From assembly GCA_903857665.1 (NCBI GenBank), contig CAIOFV010000159.1:65894-129893 (forward strand): a stretch of DNA of 64,000 nucleotides, in the 5' to 3' direction. The translations under genes were made by a program, and so were the position numbers. The notes beneath the pieces are model-generated. The model searched no databases, was not told the DNA's origin, and saw only the letters and a list, made by a program, of their open reading frames with translations. Positions 15,488 to 23,477 of this stretch are shown one piece after another. Positions within the stretch are counted from its first letter, which is position 1, and each line of letters begins with the position of its first letter. This DNA is from an uncultured Myxococcales bacterium (GTDB lineage: Bacteria > Myxococcota_A > UBA9042 > DTJE01).

Positions 15488-16525
15488 TCAGCGGACCGCG
15501 ACGGCGGCGCCGTCGGCCAGGATGTTGGCGCCGGTGATGGCCACCGATTCGCCGGCCGTGATGCCCTTCAGGATCACCACGCGATCGCCGTGCTTCGGAC
15601 CCAGCTCGACCACCCGCTCGTGGACCCGCGAGTCGGTGACCACGAACACGCGCGGGTTGCCGGCGAACTCCACCACGGCGACGTCGGGGATCGTGACGCC
15701 CTTCGTGCGGCCGCTCATGAGGATCGAGGCCCGTGCGAAGGTCCCCGCCTTGACCTTGCCCTCGGGATTGTCGATTTCGGCCTCGAACGGGAACGAGCGG
15801 GAGTCCACCGCCACCGAGGGGCCGATGCGGCTGACCCGGCCGGTCAGCACGCGGCCCGGGAAGGACTCGGAGGATACGGTGACGACGTCGCCCGGCTGCA
15901 CGTCCAGCGAGTAGCGCTCGGGCACGTCACCCTTGAACTTCAGCGGCACCGAGCGCACCACCTGGAACGCCGGGTTGCCGATCTTCACGTACTCGCCCGC
16001 ATTGGCGTAGCGCCGCGCGATCGTGCCGTCGAACGATGCCTTCACCGAGGTGTCGGAGAGCTTCTTCCGCGCCAGGTCCGCCGCGGTACGGGCCACGTCC
16101 AACCGGCGCCGGGACTCGTCCATCTGCTGCTTCGTAGCCATGTCCTTCGCGACCAGTTGCGACTGGCGGGTGTAGTCGGCCTCGGCGGCAGACAACTCGG
16201 CCTCGGCCTGGACCTTGCGCAGCTCGAATTCCCGGGGCGCGATGCGGGCCAGCACCTGGCCCTTGCGAACCGCGTCGCCCAGATCGACCTGGATGGCGGT
16301 CAGGGTGCCCTCGACCTCGAAGCCGATCACGCCTTCTTCCCACGCCGCCAGCGTGCCGGTGACCTCGACGCGGCGGTCGATTTCCTCGTCGATCGCCTTG
16401 GCAACCTCGACGGTCGGGACCACGGCCGTCGCGGCGTCGGCGGCCTTCGCCGCGCTGCCAGCGCCCTTGCAACCGGTGCCCAGGGCCAGCGCGGCCAGGG
16501 CCAGGAACGTCACTCGCAGGTTCAT
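15488..16525 (-). CDS. RND efflux periplasmic adaptor (membrane fusion) lipoprotein
   Basis: 345 residues. A short signal sequence ends in a lipobox-like LGTGC, so the protein is probably anchored to the inner membrane. A biotinyl/lipoyl-like half-motif (GVIGFEVEGTLTAIQVDLGD), a coiled-coil hairpin rich in Ala/Glu/Arg (about 110-165) and a second half-motif (VKASFDGTIARRYANAGEYV) define the AcrA/HlyD fold. It bridges the RND pump and the TolC channel. The ATG at 16525 has a perfect SD (AGGAGG); an alternative ATG at 16549 would overlap the tolC stop but would spoil the signal sequence. Confidence 0.93.
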   Translation of the reverse strand: MNLRVTFLALAALALGTGCKGAGSAAKAADAATAVVPTVEVAKAIDEEIDRRVEVTGTLAAWEEGVIGFEVEGTLTAIQVDLGDAVRKGQVLARIAPREFELRKVQAEAELSAAEADYTRQSQLVAKDMATKQQMDESRRRLDVARTAADLARKKLSDTSVKASFDGTIARRYANAGEYVKIGNPAFQVVRSVPLKFKGDVPERYSLDVQPGDVVTVSSESFPGRVLTGRVSRIGPSVAVDSRSFPFEAEIDNPEGKVKAGTFARASILMSGRTKGVTIPDVAVVEFAGNPRVFVVTDSRVHERVVELGPKHGDRVVILKGITAGESVAITGANILADGAAVAVR

Positions 16526-16545
16526 CGGGATCCTCCTCGTCGTCG

Positions 16546-17904
16546 TCATCGCGACACCGCCACGTCGCCCTCGCCCATCGCCTTCAGCAGGCGCGCCCGG
16601 GCCGTCTGCAGGTCGTACCGGGCCCCGATCAGCCCCGACGTCGCCTGCACCCAGATCGCCTGCGCATCCGTCACTTCCATGATGCTGCCCGCGCCCGCCG
16701 CGTACCGGCCTTCGGCCAGCGCCAGCGTCTGCTTCGCCGACTCCAGCAGGGCCTTCGCGGGTTCGATGCGCTGGACCGCCTCGCGGTAGTTCAGCACCGC
16801 GGACTGGACCTCGCTGCGGATGCCTACCTCCAGCGACCGCAGGGATTCCTGCAGCGCCCGCTGGTTGGCCTTGGCCTCCTCGGTGGCCGCGTTGGCCGGG
16901 ATCCCCGACAGCAGGTTCCAGTTCAGCGTCGCACCGACGAACCAGTTGTACGGGAGGTCGTTGAACTTGTAGCCCGCCCACGCGACGCCGCCCGTCGCCG
17001 CCAGGGCCGGGAACCACGCCGAACGGGCCGCGGTCACGCCCGCGCCCGCCGCCTTCACGCGGCTGCCCAGGCTCTGGAATTCGGGCCGCCGGGCCAGGGC
17101 TTCCTGCACCGCCCGGTCCGTGTCCACGTCCAGCACCGCCGGCTCGGGCGGATCCACGACCTCGAAGTCGATGTCGCCGACGCCGCCCATGGCCGCGTCC
17201 AGGTTCACCTTCGCCAGCATGGCGCCGTTGCGGGCCCGCAACAGCGCCAGGTCCGACGACGACAGGTCCGATTCGGCGCGCGTCACGTCGATGCGCTGCC
17301 GCACGCCGGCATCGGCCTGGATCCGCGCCTGCGACAGGTGCTTTTCCATCTGGCGCTTCGTTTCCTCGGCCGCCTTCACGACCTCCCGGGTCGCCAGCAC
17401 GCCGTAGTAGGCCTGGATGACCGACAGGCGCACGCCCTGGATCGTCGTGGCGACGTCCGCGGAACTGGCGTCTTGCAGCGCGACCGCGGCCCGGTTGGTC
17501 CCCAGGGTGCGACCGAAGTCCCAGATCGTCTGGCTGGCCGACAATGACGCCGACAGGTTGTTGTACGAATCGGGCGACTCGCGCGACAGCACGTTCTTGA
17601 ACGAGGAACCCGCCGCCCCGAAGGCCGAAAGATCGATCCAGGGCGAGGCGGCCGAATTCGCCGTGGCGCGCTTGTAGCCCAGGCTGGCCACGACCTGGGG
17701 CAGGTAGCCGCTCCACGAGCCATCGACCTTGTGGCCGGCGGCGTTCAAGGACTCGCGGGACCCGGTGATGGACGGGTTCGCGGCCATCGCCTTCGACAGC
17801 GCCTGGTCGAGGGTCAGCACACGACCCTCGGCTCGGGCACCGGGGGCCGCCAGCAACAGGGCCGCGATCGTCGCGGCCGCGATCGTCGGGAAGGCGTGCT
17901 TCAT
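16546..17904 (-). CDS. TolC-family outer-membrane efflux channel
   Basis: 452 residues with a signal peptide cleaved near APGARA|EG. Two structurally repeated halves each begin with the pattern of an outer-membrane efflux protein (LTLDQALSKAMAANPSI; AVQEALARRPEF) and contain long Ala/Arg/Glu-rich helices. This is the exit duct of the tripartite pump encoded by the next two genes. The SD AAGGAGA precedes the ATG, whose first bases overlap the marR stop (ATGA). The N-terminal SP plus the length exclude a pseudogene. Confidence 0.92.
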   Translation of the reverse strand: MKHAFPTIAAATIAALLLAAPGARAEGRVLTLDQALSKAMAANPSITGSRESLNAAGHKVDGSWSGYLPQVVASLGYKRATANSAASPWIDLSAFGAAGSSFKNVLSRESPDSYNNLSASLSASQTIWDFGRTLGTNRAAVALQDASSADVATTIQGVRLSVIQAYYGVLATREVVKAAEETKRQMEKHLSQARIQADAGVRQRIDVTRAESDLSSSDLALLRARNGAMLAKVNLDAAMGGVGDIDFEVVDPPEPAVLDVDTDRAVQEALARRPEFQSLGSRVKAAGAGVTAARSAWFPALAATGGVAWAGYKFNDLPYNWFVGATLNWNLLSGIPANAATEEAKANQRALQESLRSLEVGIRSEVQSAVLNYREAVQRIEPAKALLESAKQTLALAEGRYAAGAGSIMEVTDAQAIWVQATSGLIGARYDLQTARARLLKAMGEGDVAVSR

Positions 17905-18464
17905 GGCGTGTTCTCCTTGGATGGTCCCGAGGCGACTCCGTCTCCGGCGAGAGTTTCCTTCGGAAACCCGTCGCCTGCGCCTGCGTGCTCGGGGAGGTTG
18001 GATGGTCCCGAGGCGACCATGTCGGCCACGATCGCAGACATGGCGACCGCGACCTTTTTCCGCGTCTCGGGGTTCAGCAGGGACATGGCCTTCATGATCG
18101 ATTCCAGCCGGTTCCGCTCCAGGCGTTCGATCAGGGCATCGCCCGTCGGGCTGACCGAAACCTGCTTCTGCCGGCGATCCTCCACGTCCTCGGTCCGGTG
18201 GACCAGGCCCATCCGAACCAACCGCTCCACGAGGTGGCTGGTCGCCGCGGGCGACAGCTTCGTGCACCCGGCCACGTCGCCCACCGTGATGGGCCCCCGC
18301 TCCCGCAGCACGTGCAACGCGACGATCTGCGGGATCGTCAGGCCCACGTCGTTCAGCACCGCGATCTCGGCCCCGGAGGTCCGGCGCATCATCGCGTGCA
18401 TCGCCTCGGCGAACAGCCGTGCGACGTCGTCCGCCTCCGTCGGGATGGGTTGATCGTCAGACAT
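17901..18464 (-). CDS. MarR-family transcriptional regulator of the efflux operon
   Basis: 187 residues. The winged-helix core is clear: ITVGDVAGCTKLSPAATSHLVERL (recognition helix) and VHRTEDVEDRRQKQVSVSPTG (wing). It is the first gene of the marR-tolC-mfp-RND operon, so it most likely represses its own promoter until a pump substrate binds. The C-terminal ~40 residues are a Gly/Pro-rich extension containing VASGPS twice, caused by a 20-bp DNA duplication. The start at 18464 (SD TGGAGTTGG) is preferred to the track start at 18521, which lies inside the promoter. Confidence 0.9.
   Translation of the reverse strand: MSDDQPIPTEADDVARLFAEAMHAMMRRTSGAEIAVLNDVGLTIPQIVALHVLRERGPITVGDVAGCTKLSPAATSHLVERLVRMGLVHRTEDVEDRRQKQVSVSPTGDALIERLERNRLESIMKAMSLLNPETRKKVAVAMSAIVADMVASGPSNLPEHAGAGDGFPKETLAGDGVASGPSKENTP
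17917..18017. repeat. Duplicated 20-bp segment at the marR 3' end
   Basis: TTGGATGGTCCCGAGGCGAC occurs at 17917-17936 and again at 17998-18017, both inside marR. The left copy lies directly beside the SD of tolC. It adds the repeated VASGPS motif to the protein. Confidence 0.9.
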
Positions 18465-18492
18465 GTCCAACTCCACATCAGTTCGACGCGTG

Positions 18493-18521
18493 ATACTATT
18501 CGATGTACGCAGCATACGCAA
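18493..18521 (-). promoter_or_regulatory. Promoter and likely operator of the marR-efflux operon
   Basis: On the minus strand TTGCGT (18516-18521) and TAGTAT (18493-18498) are separated by exactly 17 bases and end 29 bases before the marR start codon. An imperfect 13-base inverted repeat, GTATGCTGCGTAC on the minus strand (18505-18517), fills the spacer and is a natural MarR binding site for autorepression. Confidence 0.6.
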
Positions 18522-18663
18522 CTACAGAATGGTTCCACCGTTGATATTCCGACGTTTCCACCGGATCGCGCGGAACCCTTGCGTTGCGCCGCAGCGCCAA
18601 CCTGTGCTACCTGCCCTGTCATCGAGCGCGCCTGGGTGCGGCTCCCTGACGATGGAGGATCGG

Positions 18664-20535
18664 ATGAAGCGCCTGGCAATCCTGACCGTGAGCCTGTTCC
18701 TGGCGGCCTGCGGAACGACCAAGACCGCCGCGACCGACGTACCCGGCGACGCGATCGACGTGGACGTTCCGGCCGACGTGCCCGCGGACGTGCCGGGTGA
18801 ACTGCCCGCCGACGTCCCCACGGACATCCCCGGCGACCTGACCGCGGACGTCCCGCCGGTCGAGCCCTGCGGCAACGGCACCTGCGACCCGGGCGAAACC
18901 TGCTGGACCTGCCCCGCCGACTGCGCGTGCAGGTGCGGCGACGGCGTGTGCACCCACGGCGAGGCGTGCTTCAACTGCCCGGCGGACTGCGACTGCGCCA
19001 CGCTGGGCGCCACCCCTCCGATGGGCTGGAACTCCTGGAACAAGTTCGCCTGCGACATCAGCGCGACGCTGGCGGGCGAAATCGCGGACGCCATGGTGTC
19101 CAGCGGCATGAAGGACGCGGGATACAAATTCCTCAACCTGGACGACTGCTGGCAGGTCAGCCGCGCTGCGGACGGGACCATCGAAGCCGATGACACGCGC
19201 TTCGCCGACGGGATCAAGTCGCTGGCCGACACCGTCCACGACAAGGGCCTCAAGTTCGGCGTCTATACCTGCGGCGGCACCATGACGTGCCAGAAGCGGC
19301 CGGGCAGCAAGGACCACGAGGCCCAGGACATGGCGACCTACGCCGGCTGGGGCGTCGACTACGTGAAGGTGGACTGGTGCTTCGCCGAGGGCCTGGTCGC
19401 GAAGGACCAGTACGCGAAGTTCCACGACGGGATCGCGGCCAGCGGGCGGGCCATCGAGTTGAGCCTGTGCAACTGGGGCCAGCAGGATCCGTGGGTCTGG
19501 GGCGCCGGCGCGGGCCAGCTGTGGCGGGTGTCGGGCGACATCTCGGACGACGTCAACAGCATGATCCTGAACCTGGAAGTGGCGGCCACCGAGGCCCAGT
19601 ACGCCGGTCCCGGCCACTGGAACGACCCCGACATGCTGGAGGTCGGCAACGGGAAGATGACCACCGAGCAGTACCGCGCGCACATGAGCCTGTGGGCGAT
19701 CACGGCGTCGCCGCTGATCGCGGGCAACGACCTGCGCACCATGGACGCGGCGACGAAGGAAATCCTGACCAACGCCGAAGTCATCGCGGTCGATCAGGAC
19801 CCGCTGGGCCTGCAGGGCGTCCGGGTCGCCGAAAGCGACGGGTTCACGCCCGACGTGTGGGTGAAGCCTCTGGCGCACCCGGGCTGGCGGGCGGTCGTGG
19901 TGTTCAACCGGAGCCTCGACGACGCCACGCTGGACCTGGCGACCGCCGACCTGGGCCTGGCCCCCGGGGACGTGAAGGTCCGCGACCTGTGGGCGCACCA
20001 GGACCTGGGGTCAATCGGCGCGTCGTTCCCGTTGACCATCCCCTCGTACGAGGCCCGGATGTTCCGCGTGGAAGGCACCGAACCGCTTCCACCGGCCGGC
20101 GATTCCTACGTGTCGGACGCGCGCTGGATCTACACGGCCAACAGCCGCGGGCCTGCCGAGCGCGACCGTTCGAACGGCGCCACGGCCGCCGGGGACGGCG
20201 CGACGCTGTCGCTGCGAGGCACCCCGTATGCGAAGGGCATCGGCGCCTATGCCGGTTCGATCGTGGCGATCCCGCTGGGCGGACGGTGCTCGACGTTCCA
20301 GGCGGAGGTCGGCGTGGACGACGCGGCGGCAGGCGCCGGGACCACCACGTTCGAGGTGTGGGCGGACGGCAAGAAACTGTTCGACAGCGGCGTGATGACC
20401 GGCGCCGATCCGTCGAAGCCGGTGCAGGTCGCCCTGGACAAGGCGATGCTGCTGAAGCTGGTCACCACCGCGGCGCTGGACACCGAAGACAAGGACTTCG
20501 CGGACTGGGCCGACGCGCGGATCACCTGCCGGTAG
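18664..20535 (+). CDS. GH27 alpha-galactosidase lipoprotein with NPCBM domain
   Basis: 623 residues. The lipobox FLAACG near residue 16 is followed by a low-complexity Asp-Val-Pro linker (to about 60) and two short Cys repeats (CGNGTCDPGETC, CGDGVCTHGEAC). The GH27 TIM barrel starts at TPPMGWNSWNKF; the predicted nucleophile is Asp237 in KVDWC and the acid/base Asp321 in WNDPDM. A C-terminal NPCBM-type carbohydrate-binding domain (about 480-620, SYVSDARWIYTANSRGP) completes the chain. It should remove terminal alpha-galactose from oligo- or polysaccharides at the cell surface. The SD GGAGG supports 18664 rather than the ATG 12 bases upstream. Confidence 0.93.
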   Translation: MKRLAILTVSLFLAACGTTKTAATDVPGDAIDVDVPADVPADVPGELPADVPTDIPGDLTADVPPVEPCGNGTCDPGETCWTCPADCACRCGDGVCTHGEACFNCPADCDCATLGATPPMGWNSWNKFACDISATLAGEIADAMVSSGMKDAGYKFLNLDDCWQVSRAADGTIEADDTRFADGIKSLADTVHDKGLKFGVYTCGGTMTCQKRPGSKDHEAQDMATYAGWGVDYVKVDWCFAEGLVAKDQYAKFHDGIAASGRAIELSLCNWGQQDPWVWGAGAGQLWRVSGDISDDVNSMILNLEVAATEAQYAGPGHWNDPDMLEVGNGKMTTEQYRAHMSLWAITASPLIAGNDLRTMDAATKEILTNAEVIAVDQDPLGLQGVRVAESDGFTPDVWVKPLAHPGWRAVVVFNRSLDDATLDLATADLGLAPGDVKVRDLWAHQDLGSIGASFPLTIPSYEARMFRVEGTEPLPPAGDSYVSDARWIYTANSRGPAERDRSNGATAAGDGATLSLRGTPYAKGIGAYAGSIVAIPLGGRCSTFQAEVGVDDAAAGAGTTTFEVWADGKKLFDSGVMTGADPSKPVQVALDKAMLLKLVTTAALDTEDKDFADWADARITCR

Positions 20536-20542
20536 GCGGGAC

Positions 20543-20575
20543 GCCTGCCGATAGGCGGGACGCCTTCCGGCAGGC
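20543..20575 (+). terminator. Inverted repeat after the alpha-galactosidase gene
   Basis: GCCTGCCG (20543-20550) pairs with CGGCAGGC (20568-20575). The left arm and loop lie within two near-copies of a 20-base unit (TAGGCGGGACGCCT...). A weak terminator; no clear T-tract. Confidence 0.4.
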
Positions 20576-20698
20576 AGGCTTCTTCGACGAACCAGCCCCG
20601 CTGCCACCGTGACGGCGCCCCGTACTTCCTGTGTCCGGCGCCCGCACCGCGGTATCATCGATCCCGACGCTCGTCGCGCCGCAGGCACGGGAGGGGAC

Positions 20699-21625
20699 TT
20701 GCTGAACCTGGGCGACCGCTCCCCCCTGACCGGCCGACGCGCGGCGATCGCCATCGGCGTGTCCGTGGTCGCGCCCGCCCTGATCGGGGTCGCGGAACTC
20801 GCCAACGGGCCCGACTACGGCCTGATCCTCTTCTACATGATCCCCGTCATCATCGCCGGCAACCGGATGGGTCGGGCGGCGGCGGTCGCCACGGCGATTT
20901 CCTGCGCCGTCGCCGGGTTCCTGGCGGCCTACTTCGGGTTCGGCACCAGCCACGTGCTGCTGTCCGCCTGGAACGGCCTGTCCAGCCTGGTCATGTTCCT
21001 GGCGCTGGGCCTGGCCTCATCGCGCTTCCACCTGGACCAGCAGGAACTGCGCGCCCTGAACGCCCGGCTCCGGGAGATGCTGGCCCACGAAAGCGAAACG
21101 GCCCGGACCGATGCGCTGACCGGCCTGCCGAACAGCCGGGCACTGCAGGAACACCTCCATCGAGAGATCGCCCGGTGCCGACGCGATGGGACCCCGATGG
21201 CCGTCCTGTATTTCGACCTGGACAACTTCAAGCGGATCAACGACCAGGAGGGGCACGCCGCCGGTGACGGGGTCCTGTGCCAGGTGGCCGACGCGATGCG
21301 CGCCTGCGTCCGGGCCAGCGACATCGCCGCGCGGGTCGGGGGGGATGAATTCGCGCTGGCGCTGTCGCCGGTCCAGCCAGCGGAAGCCGAATCGGTGGCA
21401 GACCGCCTGCTGGCGAGCATGGCCAAACTGCGGGCCGCCCATCCGGGCAGCGACCTGGGCGCCAGCATCGGGATCGCGTGGTTCGACCAGCCCCCGCAGG
21501 ACGCCGACGCCGCGCTGCGCATTGCGGATCGTGCCATGTACGCGTCGAAGGAAGCCGGGAAGGGACGCCACACGACGGACCGGGAAACCCGGTCGTACGC
21601 CGCCGCCGTCAACACCCCCCGATGA
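20699..21625 (+). CDS. Membrane-bound diguanylate cyclase (GGDEF)
   Basis: 308 residues from a TTG at 20699 that has a strong SD (GGGAGGGG); the track start at 20609 is a GTG without an SD. The N-terminal ~100 residues contain three or four membrane segments resembling a small sensor. A short coiled linker leads to a GGDEF domain with an intact active-site motif (VGGDEFAL, about residue 214) and an RxxD inhibitory site (RASD) five residues before it. It should make c-di-GMP and be feedback-inhibited by it. There is no EAL domain. TATCAT at 20652-20657 may be the -10. The 3' end overlaps the convergent carbamate kinase by 17 bases. Confidence 0.92.
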   Translation: MLNLGDRSPLTGRRAAIAIGVSVVAPALIGVAELANGPDYGLILFYMIPVIIAGNRMGRAAAVATAISCAVAGFLAAYFGFGTSHVLLSAWNGLSSLVMFLALGLASSRFHLDQQELRALNARLREMLAHESETARTDALTGLPNSRALQEHLHREIARCRRDGTPMAVLYFDLDNFKRINDQEGHAAGDGVLCQVADAMRACVRASDIAARVGGDEFALALSPVQPAEAESVADRLLASMAKLRAAHPGSDLGASIGIAWFDQPPQDADAALRIADRAMYASKEAGKGRHTTDRETRSYAAAVNTPR

Positions 21626-22595
21626 CGTGCGTGCCGCCGCGCCCCCGCAGCGCGTCCTCGAGCGTTTCGGGATTCGTGATGATGGCCCGCTTGCCGCCGC
21701 GGTCCAGGAAATCGCACACGGCCAGGACCTTCGGGCCCATGCTGCCCGCCGGGAACTGCCCCTCGCGGTACAGTTCCATCAGCCCCTCGGACGTGATCGC
21801 GGACAGCGCCTCCTGCTGGGGCGTGCCGAAGTTCACGAAGACCTGCGGGACCTCGGTGAGGATGATGAACAGGTCGGCGCCGACCTGGTTCGCCAGCAGC
21901 GACGACGACAGGTCCTTGTCGATCACCGCCTCGACGCCCTCGTAGGAATCGTCCGGCTTCTTGATGATCGGGATGCCACCCCCGCCGCAGGCGATGACGA
22001 TGTGGCCCTCGGCAGCCGCCTCGCGGATCATGTGGCGCTGGACCACCTTCAGGGGCTTCGGCGACGGCACCACGCGCCGCCAGCCGCGGCCCGAGTCCTC
22101 GATGATCGTCCACTTCAGCTCGTCGCGCCGCCGCTCGGCCTCGTCCTTCGACAGGAAGGGCCCCACGGGCTTGGACGGCGCCTTGAACGCGGGATCCTCC
22201 GGGTCAACCAGCACCTGCGTGATGACGGTGACCACGTACCGCGGCAACTTGCGCCGGCGCAGCTCGTTCAGCATCGCCTGCTGCAGGAAGTAGCCCAGGC
22301 TGCCTTCCGTTTCGGCCACCAGCACGTCCAGCGGCATCAGCGGCACCGACCCGTCGGAGGTCTCGTTCAGCAGCAGCAGGTTGCCCACCTGGGGGCCGTT
22401 GCCGTGGGTCACGACGATGTTGTAGTCGCGGTCCACCAGCGTCTGCAGGTGCTTGCAGATCTGCGCCGCGCTGCGCTCCTGCTCGTGGATCGTCCCCTTT
22501 TCGCCGCGCTGCATGAATGCGTGGCCCCCCAGGGCCAGCAGCACCATCTGCTTTTCCTTCTTCTGCCGGTTGTTCGACGTCGTCTGCGCGGGCAT
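21609..22595 (-). CDS. arcC: Carbamate kinase
   Basis: 328 residues of the amino-acid-kinase fold. Motifs ALGGHAF near the N-terminus, THGNGPQVGN and ACGGGGIPI are those of carbamate kinase, which makes ATP from carbamoyl phosphate or the reverse. No arginine deiminase or ornithine carbamoyltransferase genes are adjacent, so the pathway (arginine, purine or allantoin catabolism) is not given by context. The start has a near-perfect SD (AAGGAGG). A substitution of the usual Asn by His in the first motif (GGHA for GGNA) is worth noting. Confidence 0.92.
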   Translation of the reverse strand: MPAQTTSNNRQKKEKQMVLLALGGHAFMQRGEKGTIHEQERSAAQICKHLQTLVDRDYNIVVTHGNGPQVGNLLLLNETSDGSVPLMPLDVLVAETEGSLGYFLQQAMLNELRRRKLPRYVVTVITQVLVDPEDPAFKAPSKPVGPFLSKDEAERRRDELKWTIIEDSGRGWRRVVPSPKPLKVVQRHMIREAAAEGHIVIACGGGGIPIIKKPDDSYEGVEAVIDKDLSSSLLANQVGADLFIILTEVPQVFVNFGTPQQEALSAITSEGLMELYREGQFPAGSMGPKVLAVCDFLDRGGKRAIITNPETLEDALRGRGGTHVIGGC

Positions 22596-22780
22596 GCATC
22601 CTCCTTCGCGGCGCCAGGGACTGCTGCCGCGAATGGTACATCTGCCGACCTGCGGAGGGGCAAGGCGACGCTGGGCGTCGATGTCGCGAAAGCGCGCGGT
22701 TCATGGGCGCCTGTCCGTTGGATCGACTCGTCTTGGATTACCGCTGGTTTCAAGGGAGTTGATCGCAATTTGCGATCGGT

Positions 22781-23335
22781 TCACGTTCCGTTTGACTCCT
22801 CGCGGCCCAGCCGGAATCCCAGCTGGCGCGAGGATGATGAATCCGTCGGGGAAAGCAGTTCTTCCAACGCTTGCGCGACCAGCCGGATCTGCCCGTCGTG
22901 ATCGTCCAGGCGGTCGTCGATCTCGCGAAGCCAGTTCACGAGGTCCAATCGTCCCGCAGGGGCCTGCCTGATCGCAACGAATGCCCTCACGACGAACAGG
23001 CTCATCTGGATGGCCTGCGGCGTGTTCAGCACGCTGGCGGCCATGATCGCGCCATGCTCGGTGAAGGCGAAAGGCAAGGTTCTTGAAAACAGCAACTTGC
23101 GCGATAGGTGGTCGCAATTTGCGACCACCTCCCGTCGCTCGTCGGCCGTCAACTGAAACATGAAGTCGGAGGGAAAGCGATCGGGATTCCTCTTCACCTG
23201 CTCGTTCAGGCGCTTCGTCGTCACCCCGTAGAAAATGGCCAGGTCGATATCGGCCAGAACCTTCTGTCCACGCAGAACCAGGATGCTCGAACGGACCAGG
23301 TGGATCGGCGACGGGGCCGGACTTTTCGAGTCCAT
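22781..23335 (-). CDS. ORF6N-domain DNA-binding protein
   Basis: 184 residues. The first ~90 residues (SILVLRGQKVLADIDLAIFYGV, KRNPDRFPSDFMFQL, LPFAFTEHGAIMAASVL) are the ORF6N domain, found in phage and prophage antirepressor-like proteins and also in many chromosomal orphans. The C-terminus is a short predicted coiled coil with a Ser-rich tail. It is alone, with no phage genes nearby, so it may be a domesticated or stranded phage gene. It probably binds DNA; its target is unknown. Confidence 0.88.
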   Translation of the reverse strand: MDSKSPAPSPIHLVRSSILVLRGQKVLADIDLAIFYGVTTKRLNEQVKRNPDRFPSDFMFQLTADERREVVANCDHLSRKLLFSRTLPFAFTEHGAIMAASVLNTPQAIQMSLFVVRAFVAIRQAPAGRLDLVNWLREIDDRLDDHDGQIRLVAQALEELLSPTDSSSSRQLGFRLGREESNGT

Positions 23336-23477
23336 GGAGGATCCCCTCAGATGACGTGCGGTCTATCGATCGGAAACAGCCGATGTTCCATGGGTTGCCG
23401 CACCGCACCCGGCGCCCCTCCGCCCTCCAGCGGGTTGGGCGTTCGCGATCGGCCCCGATGATGGTAAGGTTCGCGCC

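Noticed and set aside
12762-15914. 1050-residue plus-strand ORF across the RND gene
   Set aside because: His/Arg/Gln-rich antisense shadow of the transporter; the minus strand gives an unmistakable full-length RND protein.
16526-16549. ATG at 16549 for the efflux adaptor
   Set aside because: Would add charged residues before the lipoprotein signal; AGGAGG supports 16525.
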